Assembly: GCF_003234115.2 (NCBI RefSeq) | Contig: NZ_CP126251.1 | Location: 930,001-994,000, forward strand | Source of the DNA: Curtobacterium sp. MCPF17_002 | GTDB taxonomy: Bacteria; Actinomycetota; Actinomycetes; Actinomycetales; Microbacteriaceae | DNA: 64,000 bases | Direction of reading: 5' to 3' | In this document: piece after piece, positions 44,176 to 52,314 of the stretch | Layout: each line of letters opens with the position of its first letter | How positions within the stretch are numbered: the first letter of the stretch is position 1 | Translations under genes and position numbers: made by a program | The notes under the pieces: model-generated | What the model saw: only the letters and a program-made list of their open reading frames with translations | The model's database searches: none | What the model was told of the DNA's origin: nothing

Positions 44176-45024
44176 TCAGTCCCGGGTGGCGACGATCGTG
44201 AAGGTCGTCGGCACGCGGACGCGATCGGCCTCGGGCCAGGCCCACGAGCCCTCGCCGGTGTCCTCCATCCGCTGGCTGAACCGCCACGGCAGGGTCCGGC
44301 CCTCGTCGAGCGCCCGGAGTCGGAGGCCCGCGCCGAGCAGGGCGCTCACGATCTCCGACAGCGGGTGCGGCCACTCGAACGTGCGGGTGTTGGCGACCGC
44401 GCCCTCGCCCGCGTACGTGCCGGCGTCGTCCCACTGCTGCGCGGTGCCGTCGGGGAAGTACCGGTACCGGGTGACGAGTTCGTCGGCGGACTCGTCGAGC
44501 GCGTACAGCGCGGGGTGCCCGTCGCGGATGAAGAACACCCCGCCGGGACGGAGGAGCGCCGCGACCTGCGCCGCCCACCGGTCGAGGTCCGCGAGCCAGC
44601 AGATCGTCCCGATGCTCGTGTAGACGACGTCGAAGTCGCCGACCACGGCGGCCCGGGCGTCGAGGACGTCGGTCTCGACCCAGGTGACGTCGAGCCCGAG
44701 CCGCTCGGCGAGCCGTGCGGCCGAAGCGAGGGCGGCGGGCGAGAAGTCGACACCGGTCAGACGCGCGCCCTCGCGTGCGAGTGAGACGGTGTCGGTGCCG
44801 ATGTGGCACTGCAGGTGGCAGACGTCCAGGCCGTCGAGCGACCCGCCGGGGAGCCACGGGGAGAGCACCGGCAGGTCCTCGCGGACCACGGTCGAACGGT
44901 GCTCGGGGTCGGCCAGTGCATCGATCTCGTACGCACCCTCGTGGATCGGCACCCGGTCGTCCCAGTTCGCGCGGTTGGTGTCGCGGGCGTGCTCCCAGTC
45001 GACGCTGACGTGGTCCGTGCTCAT
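44176..45024 (-). CDS. Class I SAM-dependent methyltransferase
   Basis: The 282-residue protein has DVCHLQCHIGTDTVSLAREGARLTGVDFSP (SAM motif I and post-I; a common actinobacterial form with CHLQCH instead of DLGCG), VVYTSIGTICWLADLDRW (about 130) and LLRPGGVFFIRDGHP (motif III). No specific substrate is suggested; the family is widespread. ATG 45024 has TAGGCT seven bases upstream, and the TAG of that hexamer is also the mrp stop codon. It closes the mgtE-DUF1003-mrp set. Confidence 0.88.
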   Translation of the reverse strand: MSTDHVSVDWEHARDTNRANWDDRVPIHEGAYEIDALADPEHRSTVVREDLPVLSPWLPGGSLDGLDVCHLQCHIGTDTVSLAREGARLTGVDFSPAALASAARLAERLGLDVTWVETDVLDARAAVVGDFDVVYTSIGTICWLADLDRWAAQVAALLRPGGVFFIRDGHPALYALDESADELVTRYRYFPDGTAQQWDDAGTYAGEGAVANTRTFEWPHPLSEIVSALLGAGLRLRALDEGRTLPWRFSQRMEDTGEGSWAWPEADRVRVPTTFTIVATRD

Positions 45025-45031
45025 GCGGACG

Positions 45032-45037
45032 AGCCTA
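45032..45037 (-). promoter_or_regulatory. -10 hexamer sharing its TAG with the mrp stop codon
   Basis: On the minus strand TAGGCT begins with the mrp stop codon TAG and ends seven bases before the methyltransferase ATG. Confidence 0.5.
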
Positions 45038-46201
45038 GGACAGCGAGAGCCCGAGCTTCCGGCCGGAGAGACCCCGTCCCATCGTGGCTATCCGCTCCGC
45101 GATCGCCACCAGCGCCACCGCTGCCGGGTCGTCGGGCACGCCGAGCACCACGGGCACACCCGTGTCGCCGCCCGCACGGAGCGGGATCGACAGCGGCACG
45201 CTGCCGAGCACCGGCACGGGGGAGTCCTGCCCGCGCGACAGCCGGGAGGCGGTCTCGGCGCCGCCGCCCTCGCCGAAGAGGTGCAGCACGGAACCGTCGG
45301 GCTGCACGAGGCCCGCCATGTTCTCGACGACGCCGATCACCCGCTGCCCGGTCTGCCGTGCGACGACCCCGCTCCGCTCGGCGACGTCGGCCGCGGCGGC
45401 CTGGGGGGTCGTCACCACGATCACCTCGGCGTGCGGGAGCAGCTGTCCGACCGAGATCGCGACGTCCCCGGTGCCCGGCGGCAGGTCGAGCAGGAGCACG
45501 TCGAGGTCGCCGAAGTACACGTCGGTGAGGAACTGCGAGACGGTCCGGTGCAGCATCGGTCCGCGCCAGGACACCGCGGTCGAGACGTCGTCGACGAACA
45601 TGCCGATCGAGACGACCTTCACGTCGTGCGCGACCGGCGGCAGGATCATGCTGTCGACCCGTGTCGGGCGCGGCGCCACGCCGTGTTCGTCGGTCAGCCC
45701 CATCAACCCGGGGACGCTGAAGCCGTGCACATCGACGTCGACGATGCCCACGCGCTGCCCACGGGCGGCGAGGGCGGCAGCCAGGTTCACGGTGACGGTG
45801 GACTTGCCGACACCGCCCTTGCCGCTCGTCACCGCGATCACCCGGGTGAGCGAGTCCGGTGTGAACTGCACGCCGCGGGGGCGTCCGGCGCGGAGGCGTT
45901 CGGTCAGCGCGGCCCTCGTCGCGGGCGCCATCACCGACACGTCGACGGCGACCGAGGCCACACCGTCCACGGAACCGGCGGCCGCACGCACGTCACGCTC
46001 GATCGTGTCGGCAGCCGGGCACCCGACGATCGTGAGCTGCAGGTCGACGCGCACCGCGCCTCCAGGCTGCACGTCGACACCACGGATCATGTCGAGCTCC
46101 GTGACGGGCCGACGGATCTCCGGGTCGATGACGCGGGCGAGCGCAGCGAGGACCCGCGAGCCGAGCGCCTGGTCGTCCCCCGGGGTCGTGGCGTCAGCCA
46201 C
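45035..46201 (-). CDS. mrp: Mrp/NBP35-family Fe-S cluster carrier ATPase (ApbC)
   Basis: The 388-residue protein joins an N-terminal DUF59/MIP18 domain (RVIDPEIRRPVTELDMIRGV, about residues 20-40) to a ParA-like ATPase: SGKGGVGKSTVTVNLAAALA (deviant Walker A, about 130-148), VGIVDVDVHGFSVPGLMG, and LLLDLPPGTGDVAIS (Walker B-like, about 248-262). Such proteins hold and transfer Fe-S clusters; the CxxC pair common in the C-terminus is not seen here. GTG 46201 overlaps the DUF1003 gene end by eight bases. A PGGAV segment is encoded by the dispersed-repeat core. Confidence 0.9.
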   Translation of the reverse strand: MADATTPGDDQALGSRVLAALARVIDPEIRRPVTELDMIRGVDVQPGGAVRVDLQLTIVGCPAADTIERDVRAAAGSVDGVASVAVDVSVMAPATRAALTERLRAGRPRGVQFTPDSLTRVIAVTSGKGGVGKSTVTVNLAAALAARGQRVGIVDVDVHGFSVPGLMGLTDEHGVAPRPTRVDSMILPPVAHDVKVVSIGMFVDDVSTAVSWRGPMLHRTVSQFLTDVYFGDLDVLLLDLPPGTGDVAISVGQLLPHAEVIVVTTPQAAAADVAERSGVVARQTGQRVIGVVENMAGLVQPDGSVLHLFGEGGGAETASRLSRGQDSPVPVLGSVPLSIPLRAGGDTGVPVVLGVPDDPAAVALVAIAERIATMGRGLSGRKLGLSLS

Positions 46202-46760
46202 GGACGTCCGCCGAGCGCTCCGGCTCCCCGTCGTCGATCGCGTCGCGCCGGTCGAGCTCCTCGAGCAGCGACCGGATCTCGGACCGGATGAAGTCCTTCG
46301 ACGCCATGTCCCGCATCGCCAGGCGGAGCGCCACGACCTCGCGCGCCAGGTACTCGGTGTCCGCCAGGTTCCGCTCGGCACGCTGCCGGTCCTGTTCGAA
46401 CTGCACCCGGTCGCGGTCGTCCTGCCGGTTCTGGGCGAGCAGGATGAGCGGTGCCGCGTACGAGGCCTGCAGCGAGAGGACGAGGGTCAGCGCGGTGAAG
46501 CCGATCGCCGCGGAGTCGAACTGCAGGGCCTTCGGCGTGAAGACGTTCCAGGCCATCCAGACGACGCAGAAGAGGGTCAGGCCGACCAGGAACCAGGGCG
46601 TGCCCATCGCACGGGCGATGCCCTCGGTGGCGCGGCCGAAGGTGTCCCCCCGACCGGATCGACGGCGGGTCGGGAGCACGCGCGTGCGCATGCCCTTCGG
46701 GGAGTCGAGGCGCTCCTGTCGCTCGAGGCGCTCCTGGCGGTTCTCATCCGTTCGGGCCAC
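46194..46760 (-). CDS. DUF1003 family membrane protein
   Basis: The 188-residue product has a basic N-terminus, two membrane helices (FLVGLTLFCVVWMAWNVF, IGFTALTLVLSLQASYAAPLILLAQN) with the DUF1003 Q/N-rich exit, and a long C-terminal coiled coil rich in E, R and D (about 100-170). Family function is unknown. GTG 46760 overlaps the mgtE-N gene by 17 bases and mrp overlaps its end, so all three are probably cotranslated. Confidence 0.9.
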   Translation of the reverse strand: MARTDENRQERLERQERLDSPKGMRTRVLPTRRRSGRGDTFGRATEGIARAMGTPWFLVGLTLFCVVWMAWNVFTPKALQFDSAAIGFTALTLVLSLQASYAAPLILLAQNRQDDRDRVQFEQDRQRAERNLADTEYLAREVVALRLAMRDMASKDFIRSEIRSLLEELDRRDAIDDGEPERSADVRG

Positions 46761-48063
46761 GGGTGGTCCTCCTTCCCGTCGTCACGGGCGTCTTGCGCGG
46801 GCGTTGGCGTGGGAGCGGTGAGGGTTCCCCCTCGCCCTGACTTCGCCAGTCGTCCGGCAGGACGTGGTCGAGGACATCGTCGATCGTCACCACCCCGACG
46901 AGTCGGTGGGCGTCGTCGACCACGGGGACCGACAGCAGGTTGTAGGTCGCCATGATGCGGGTGACCTCGGCGGCGCTGGCATCGACCCGGACCGGTTCGG
47001 TCTGCTGGTCGATGAGCGTGCCGAGCCGTTCGTTCGGCGGGTACCGCAGCATGCGCTGGAAGTGCACGAGTCCGAGGAACCGGCCGGTCGGCGGCTCGTA
47101 CGGCGGCAGCGTCACGCAGACCGCGGCGCCGAGCACCGGGGCGAGCTCGTGGCGACGGACCAGGGCGAGCCCCTCGGCGACGGTCGCGTCGGCGGAGACG
47201 ATCACCGGCTCGGTGGTCATGAGACCACCGGCGGTGTCCGGCTCGTACTCGAGGAGCATGCGGACGTCCTGCGCCTCCTCCGGCTCCATCAGCTGGAGGA
47301 GCGCCTCGCTGCGCTCGTCGGAGAACTGCGCGAGGACGTCGGCGGCGTCGTCCGGCTGCATGTGGTCGAGGACGTCGGCGGCGCGGGCGTCCTCGAGGCG
47401 GGTGAGGATCTCGATGCGCTGCTGGTCCGGCATCTCCTCGAGCACGTCGGCGAGACGGTCGTCGGGGAGCTCCTCGGCCACCTCGAACCGGCGTTCCTCG
47501 GGCAGGTCGAGCAGGGTGGACGCCAGGTCGGCGGGCAGCAGGTCGGAGTAGGCGGCGATGACGTGCTCGGCGGACTGCGCCTCGCCCGGGAGCTCGTCCT
47601 CGGTGACCTCGTTCCAGGTCGCGAAGGTCGTCGGACCCTTGCCGAACGGCGACGGCGTGGTCTTCGGCTTGCGGAGGAAGAGCTGCGACACCTCCCAGTC
47701 GCCCTGCCCGCGGTCCTCGACGGCGACGTCCTCGATGGTGGCGCGGATGCGCTCCTTCTTGATGAGGACCTTGCGGCCGAGCATCTCGGCGATCACCCGG
47801 ACCTCGCCACCGCGCTGCTCGAAGCGGCGCATGTTCACGATGCCCGTGGTGATGACCTGTCCGGCACCGATCGACGTGATCCGGCCGATGCTGACGAAGA
47901 TGCGGCGCTTGCCCGGCACCTCGACGATGAGCCCGACGACGTGCGGCGGATCCGCGCGGCGGTACACGACGAGCACGTCCCGCACCCTGCCGACGCGGTC
48001 GCCCGCGGGGTCGAAGACGGAGCACCCGGCGAGGCGGGCGACGAAGACCTTCGTGGCGCTCAC
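46744..48063 (-). CDS. MgtE N-terminal and CBS domain protein without transporter domain
   Basis: The 439-residue protein has a PRC-barrel-like N-terminus (CSVFDPAGDRVGRVRDVLVVYR, about 13-34), an MgtE N domain of acidic repeats (LLPADLASTLLDLPEERRFEVAEELPDDRLADVLEEMP, about 180-260), and a CBS pair (TTEPVIVSADATVAEG, and SVPVVDDAHRLVGVVTIDDVLDHV, about 300-410). No membrane helices, so it is not a Mg2+ transporter; it may sense Mg2+ or nucleotide. GTG 48063 has TACGCT seven bases upstream. It heads the mrp operon. Confidence 0.88.
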   Translation of the reverse strand: MSATKVFVARLAGCSVFDPAGDRVGRVRDVLVVYRRADPPHVVGLIVEVPGKRRIFVSIGRITSIGAGQVITTGIVNMRRFEQRGGEVRVIAEMLGRKVLIKKERIRATIEDVAVEDRGQGDWEVSQLFLRKPKTTPSPFGKGPTTFATWNEVTEDELPGEAQSAEHVIAAYSDLLPADLASTLLDLPEERRFEVAEELPDDRLADVLEEMPDQQRIEILTRLEDARAADVLDHMQPDDAADVLAQFSDERSEALLQLMEPEEAQDVRMLLEYEPDTAGGLMTTEPVIVSADATVAEGLALVRRHELAPVLGAAVCVTLPPYEPPTGRFLGLVHFQRMLRYPPNERLGTLIDQQTEPVRVDASAAEVTRIMATYNLLSVPVVDDAHRLVGVVTIDDVLDHVLPDDWRSQGEGEPSPLPRQRPRKTPVTTGRRTTRGPNG

Positions 48064-48191
48064 CCGACCCAGCGTAGTCGTTGCGCCTGGCCGCGCCGTG
48101 CCCGCGACGTTCCGCGCGACGGCCGCGTCGTCGGGGACTTCTCCCCGGTGGTGCACGTGCGATCGCAAGGTGTTCGGTGAATGATGGCTGG

Positions 48192-49127
48192 GTGAGCAAT
48201 CAGAGCCCCTTCGCAGGCAGGACCGCCCAGGCCTTCCCGACGCTGCCCAAGGGCGACGTCCTCGGCACCTACGACAGCTACCCCGATGCGCAGCGCGTGG
48301 TCGCGAAGCTCGCCGAGGCCGACTTCCCGGTCAACCAGCTCTCGATCGTCGGCAACGACCTCAAGACGGTCGAGCGGGTCACCGGCAAGATGACCTACGG
48401 CCGTGCCGCGATCGCCGGCGCCCTGTCCGGCCTCTGGCTCGGCATCTTCTTCGGCATCGTGCTCACCCTGTTCTCGCCGAGTGCCGGTGGCCTGATCCTC
48501 GCCGCCGCCATCATCGGTGCCGCCTTCGGCATGCTCTACGGCATCGTCTCGTTCGCGATCACGAAGCGGCAGCGCGACTTCACGAGCGTCCACCAGGTGC
48601 TCGCCACGAACTACCAGATCGTCGTCGCCCCGCAGCTGACCGGTCAGGCCCGTCGCATCCTCGGCGAGGCCGGCATCGCGCCGGCGACGCACTGGAACCC
48701 GGGCACGCCCGGTGCGCCCGGCGCCCCCGGGGCCGGATTCCAGGGGCAGCCGCCGCAGCAGCCGTGGCGGCCGGGTCCGCAGGGTGGGCAGCCGGGCCAG
48801 TCCCAGGGATCGCCCTACGGTGGACACGCCACACCGCACCAGCAGCCTGGAGGCACGCAGCAGCCCGGCACGTCGGCCCCCGCCGGGCAGGCGGGAGCGC
48901 CGCGGTACGGCACGAACGACGGGCCGCGCTACGGCGAGACCCCCGCGACGGCACCCGCACCGACCGAGCCCCCGGCCGCGGCGCAGCCCCGGCCCGAGGA
49001 GCCGCCGCGCTACGGCGAGCGGGTCGCCGGTGCCACGCCGACCTCGGCGCCGGCATCCCCATCGGACTCGGCGTCGTCGGGGTCGTCGGGGTCGTCATCG
49101 GACGCGAAGGACGACGAGTCCCGCTGA
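48192..49127 (+). CDS. YflT-type general stress protein with membrane helices and Gly/Pro-rich tail
   Basis: The 311-residue protein has a YflT/heat-induced stress domain (VLGTYDSYPDAQRVVAKLAEADFPVNQLSIVGNDLKTVERV, about 20-60). Two membrane helices follow (IAGALSGLWLGIFFGIVLTLF, LILAAAIIGAAFGMLYGIVSF) and a long, disordered Gln/Pro/Gly-rich tail (about 170-310, GAPGAPGAPGAG, PRYGTNDGPRYGETP). In Bacillus, relatives belong to the general stress regulon; here function is unknown. GTG 48192 is divergent from the MgtE-N gene, which it faces over 128 bases; AATGAT lies six bases upstream. Confidence 0.8.
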   Translation: MSNQSPFAGRTAQAFPTLPKGDVLGTYDSYPDAQRVVAKLAEADFPVNQLSIVGNDLKTVERVTGKMTYGRAAIAGALSGLWLGIFFGIVLTLFSPSAGGLILAAAIIGAAFGMLYGIVSFAITKRQRDFTSVHQVLATNYQIVVAPQLTGQARRILGEAGIAPATHWNPGTPGAPGAPGAGFQGQPPQQPWRPGPQGGQPGQSQGSPYGGHATPHQQPGGTQQPGTSAPAGQAGAPRYGTNDGPRYGETPATAPAPTEPPAAAQPRPEEPPRYGERVAGATPTSAPASPSDSASSGSSGSSSDAKDDESR

Positions 49128-49180
49128 GATCGCACTCCGGCGCGGTTCGGCGGCAGTGATGTCCGCGGAAGTGCGATCTC
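49126..49180. terminator. Hairpin between convergent stress-protein and GNAT genes
   Basis: GAGATCGCACT pairs perfectly with AGTGCGATCTC around a loop of about 33 bases that can form a second short stem. It overlaps the stress-protein stop and lies before the GNAT stop. Confidence 0.6.
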
Positions 49181-49210
49181 GCGGGCTGCGGGCGCCGGCG
49201 GGCGTCCGGC

Positions 49211-49720
49211 CTACAGGACCTTCGAGTAGCAGATGGACAGCGGCGCCCCGACGTACGGGCCGAAGTTCGCGATGCGCGAGAACCCCTCGCGCTCGTAGAA
49301 CCCGATCGCCCGCTTCTGCTCGTTGCCGGTCTCGAGCACGAGTGCCGGCGACCCGAGGTCGAGCGCGGCTTCCTCGAGTCGGCGGAGCATCGCCGCGGCG
49401 ACCCCTGACCCGCGGGACTCCGGCCGGACGTACATGCGCTTGATCTCGGTGATGCCGTCCTGCACCACGCGGAGGCCCCCGCAGGCGAGCGGCGTGCCGT
49501 CGTCGTCACGCGCGACGAAGAACACCGCGATCGAGTCGGCCGTGGGCTTCTCGCCCGGTTCGGTGTCGCCGCCGTAGGCACGGTCGATCTCGAGACGCTG
49601 CGCCGCGCGAAGCCGTTGCGCGTCGGGGGAGTCGAAGTGCTCGACGTCGATCGCGAACACGGTCGAACCGTCCGCGGGGGTGGCGGGGTTCGTGCTGGGG
49701 GAGACCTCGGGCGTCGTCAC
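49211..49720 (-). CDS. GNAT family N-acetyltransferase
   Basis: The 169-residue product has the GNAT core ACGGLRVVQDGITEIKRMYVRPESRGSGVAAAMLRRLEEAALDLG (motif A, about 78-122) and LETGNEQKRAIGFYEREGFSRI (motif B). It lies nine bases after the aminopeptidase gene. GTG 49720 has TAGCCT exactly six bases before it; the first three bases of the hexamer are the aminopeptidase stop codon. Confidence 0.88.
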   Translation of the reverse strand: MTTPEVSPSTNPATPADGSTVFAIDVEHFDSPDAQRLRAAQRLEIDRAYGGDTEPGEKPTADSIAVFFVARDDDGTPLACGGLRVVQDGITEIKRMYVRPESRGSGVAAAMLRRLEEAALDLGSPALVLETGNEQKRAIGFYEREGFSRIANFGPYVGAPLSICYSKVL

Positions 49721-49726
49721 CCGCTC

Positions 49727-49732
49727 AGGCTA
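49727..49732 (-). promoter_or_regulatory. -10 hexamer sharing its TAG with the aminopeptidase stop codon
   Basis: On the minus strand TAGCCT begins with the stop codon of the aminopeptidase gene and ends six bases before the GNAT GTG start. Confidence 0.5.
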
Positions 49733-51214
49733 GCGGCCGGAGCGGGCGATCCACCCCTCCACTTCCGAGGGGGTCCGAGGGATGCCGACCGACAGGTTCT
49801 CGGCGCCGTCCTCGGTCACGAGGATGTCGTCCTCGATGCGGACGCCGATGCCGCGGAACTCCTCCGGCACGGTCAGGTCGTCCTGCTGGAAGTACAGTCC
49901 GGGCTCGATCGTGAAGACCATGCCGGGCTGCACGATGCCGTCGATGTACATCTCACGGCGGGCCTTCGCGCAGTCGTGGACGTCGAGGCCGAGGTGGTGG
50001 CTCGTGCCGTGCACCATGTAGCGGCGGTGGAACTGGTTGTCCTGCTGCAGGGATTCCTCGGCGGTGCCGGGCAGGAAGCCCCACTCGGCGGTCTTGCGGG
50101 CGATGACCTCCATCGCGGTGGCGTGCACCTGGCGGAAGGTGATCCCCGGCTTGACGATGGCGAAGGCTGCGTCGGCGGCCTCGAGCACGGCGTCGTAGAC
50201 CATGCGCTGCACGTCGGTGAAGGTCCCGCTCACGGGCAGCGTGCGGGTGATGTCGGCCGTGTAGAACGAGTCGACCTCGACCCCGGCGTCGATGAGGATG
50301 AGGTCCCCGGGCTGCACGGCACCGTCGTTCCGGGTCCAGTGCAGGATGCAGGCGTGGTGGCCGGACGCGGCGATCGTGTCGTAGCCGACCGTGTTGCCGT
50401 CGGCACGGGCACGGCGGTTGAACGTGCCCTCGACGATGCGCTCGCCACGGGGGTGCGCGAGCACGGCGTCGAAGTCGGCGATGACGTCGTCGAAGCCGGC
50501 CTTCGTCGCGTTGACGGCCTTGCGGAGCTCGCCCACCTCGTACGCGTCCTTCACGAGTCGGAGTTCGGACAGGTCGCGGGCGAGGGCGTCGTCGGTCGCG
50601 GGCACGCCGTCGGCCTCGGGCGCACCGCCCACGGCGCTGCCGAGGCGCTCGTCGAGCGCACGGGTGAGGTCGGTGTCCGCATCGCGCACGAGCAGGGTCG
50701 AGGCGTCGAGCCCGGCGGTCACGGTGTCGAAGGCGCCGAGGTCGGCGGTCGCGAGCCCGAGGTCCGCTGCCACTTCCTCGAGCGAGGGCCGCGGTCCGAC
50801 CCAGAACTCGCCGATCTCCGGGTTGGCGTAGAACTCCTCGGAGTTGCGACCCGCGGTGGCCCGGAAGTAGACGGTGGCGTCGTGGCCGGAGCCGTTCGGC
50901 GTCATCACGAGCACGGAGCCGACGACGGTGTCGGTGCCCCACCCCGTCAGGTGCGCGAACGTGGAGTGCGGGCGGAACGGGTAGTCGCAGTCGTTCGAGC
51001 GCACCTTGGCCTGGCCGGCCGGCACCACGATCGTGCGGCCCGGGTGCAGCTCGGAGATCCGTGCGCGGCGTTCGGCGGCGAACGCGGCCTGCTCGCGCGG
51101 CTCGGGCAGCGGACGGTCGCGGTCGGCCCACTGCGAACCGATGTAGTCCTTGAACGTCGAGGACCCGGGAGTGGTGGAACGGTTGCTCGTCGCGCGGGGC
51201 GTGGTGTCGGACAT
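49730..51214 (-). CDS. pepP: Xaa-Pro aminopeptidase (aminopeptidase P)
   Basis: The 494-residue M24B peptidase removes N-terminal residues before proline. Metal ligands appear as ILIDAGVEVDSFYTADITRTLPVSG (Asp pair, about 291-302), HGTSHHLGLDVHD (His, about 387-398), FTIEPGLYF (Glu, about 424) and GVRIEDDILVT (Glu, about 448). The N-terminal half is the creatinase-N-like domain (YPFRPHSTFAHLTGWG). Length fits the long actinobacterial form. ATG 51214 has GATGAT six bases upstream. Confidence 0.95.
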   Translation of the reverse strand: MSDTTPRATSNRSTTPGSSTFKDYIGSQWADRDRPLPEPREQAAFAAERRARISELHPGRTIVVPAGQAKVRSNDCDYPFRPHSTFAHLTGWGTDTVVGSVLVMTPNGSGHDATVYFRATAGRNSEEFYANPEIGEFWVGPRPSLEEVAADLGLATADLGAFDTVTAGLDASTLLVRDADTDLTRALDERLGSAVGGAPEADGVPATDDALARDLSELRLVKDAYEVGELRKAVNATKAGFDDVIADFDAVLAHPRGERIVEGTFNRRARADGNTVGYDTIAASGHHACILHWTRNDGAVQPGDLILIDAGVEVDSFYTADITRTLPVSGTFTDVQRMVYDAVLEAADAAFAIVKPGITFRQVHATAMEVIARKTAEWGFLPGTAEESLQQDNQFHRRYMVHGTSHHLGLDVHDCAKARREMYIDGIVQPGMVFTIEPGLYFQQDDLTVPEEFRGIGVRIEDDILVTEDGAENLSVGIPRTPSEVEGWIARSGR

Positions 51215-51284
51215 GCACCCATCATCGCACCGCCCGGGGGACCTCGGCCTGTGCGGCTCCTCACCTGTGGATAGCATTGGGCAC

Positions 51285-52157
51285 GTGCCCGATCCGTTCA
51301 TCGACCTGCACGCGCACTCGAGCGTCTCCGACGGCACCGAGCGACCCGCGGACCTCGTCCGAGCGGCAGCAGCCGCCGGGCTGGACGCCGTCGCCCTGAC
51401 GGACCACGACACCACGGCCGGCTGGGCCGAGGCCTCCGCGACGGCCCGCAGCATGCCGATCACGCTCCTGCCGGCCCTCGAACTCAGCACGCGCGTCGGA
51501 CACCGCAGCGTCCACGTGCTCGGCTACCTGGTCGACCCCGAGCACCCCGGCCTCGTCGAGGAGACGCTCCGCATCCGTGACGGCCGCCTCGCCCGTGCGC
51601 ACCGCATGGTCGACCGCATCGGGCGGGACCACCCGATCACCTGGGACGACGTCCTCGCACAGTCGTCGCACGGTGCCACGATCGGCCGTCCGCACATCGC
51701 CGACGCCCTCGTCGCCCGCGGGCTCGAGTCCGACCGCAGCGCGGCGTTCCGCGGCATCCTGCACCCGGCCTCGGGGTACTACGAACCGCACGAGGCGCCG
51801 ACCCCGCTCCGGGGCGTCGAACTCATCCGGCAGGCCGGCGGTGTCCCCGTGATCGCGCACCCCGCGGCGTCCTCCCGGGGCATCGTCATCGACGAACCGA
51901 TGCTCCGTGAGCTCGTCGGGGCCGGTCTCGCGGGGCTCGAGGTCGACCACCGCGAGAACCTCGCGCACGGCAAGCGCACGCTCCTGGACTGGGCCGACCG
52001 ATACGGCCTGTTCGTCACCGGTTCGAGCGACTACCACGGCACCGGCAAGCCGAACCGGCTCGGCGAGCACCGGACGGCCCTCGCCGCGTTCGACGCCATC
52101 CGGTCCGAGGCCACCGGCAGCGCGCCCGTCGTCGGCTCCGGCTCGCGCCTGACCTGA
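51285..52157 (+). CDS. PHP-domain phosphoesterase (YciV/RNase AM-like)
   Basis: The 290-residue PHP enzyme has metal-binding motifs FIDLHAHSSVSDGT (residues 5-18), VALTDHDTTAGW (about 40-51), LLPALELSTRVG (about 64), HVLGYLVD (about 78), HPAASSRG (about 187) and TGSSDYHG (about 244). This is the layout of the YciV family; E. coli YciV/RNase AM is a 5'-3' exonuclease on RNA and 3',5'-nucleoside bisphosphates. Function here is inferred. GTG 51285 has TAGCAT seven bases upstream. Confidence 0.88.
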   Translation: MPDPFIDLHAHSSVSDGTERPADLVRAAAAAGLDAVALTDHDTTAGWAEASATARSMPITLLPALELSTRVGHRSVHVLGYLVDPEHPGLVEETLRIRDGRLARAHRMVDRIGRDHPITWDDVLAQSSHGATIGRPHIADALVARGLESDRSAAFRGILHPASGYYEPHEAPTPLRGVELIRQAGGVPVIAHPAASSRGIVIDEPMLRELVGAGLAGLEVDHRENLAHGKRTLLDWADRYGLFVTGSSDYHGTGKPNRLGEHRTALAAFDAIRSEATGSAPVVGSGSRLT

Positions 52158-52168
52158 CCCCCCCCCCC
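52158..52168. repeat. Homopolymer of 11 C immediately after the PHP stop
   Basis: Eleven consecutive C follow the TGA of the PHP gene directly. It is non-coding and may be mutable or a sequencing-length artefact. Confidence 0.9.
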
Positions 52169-52197
52169 GTCGGAGCTCGCGCCCGAGTCACGGCCTC

Positions 52198-52236
52198 AGC
52201 GACAGTTCACGGGTCTGCGGCGGCGTGAACTGTCGC
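52198..52236. terminator. Hairpin between convergent PHP and helicase genes
   Basis: GCGACAGTTCAC pairs perfectly with GTGAACTGTCGC around about 14 bases, midway between two convergent stops. Confidence 0.8.
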
Positions 52237-52314
52237 CCAGCACGAAACCCACCGCCCGGGGGCGGACGACGAAGGGCCCGCCGCGTCAGCGACGGACCCT
52301 TCTGCCTGGAGGCG

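Noticed and set aside
46744-48063. MgtE magnesium channel
   Set aside because: No transmembrane domain is present, only N and CBS domains with a PRC-like start.
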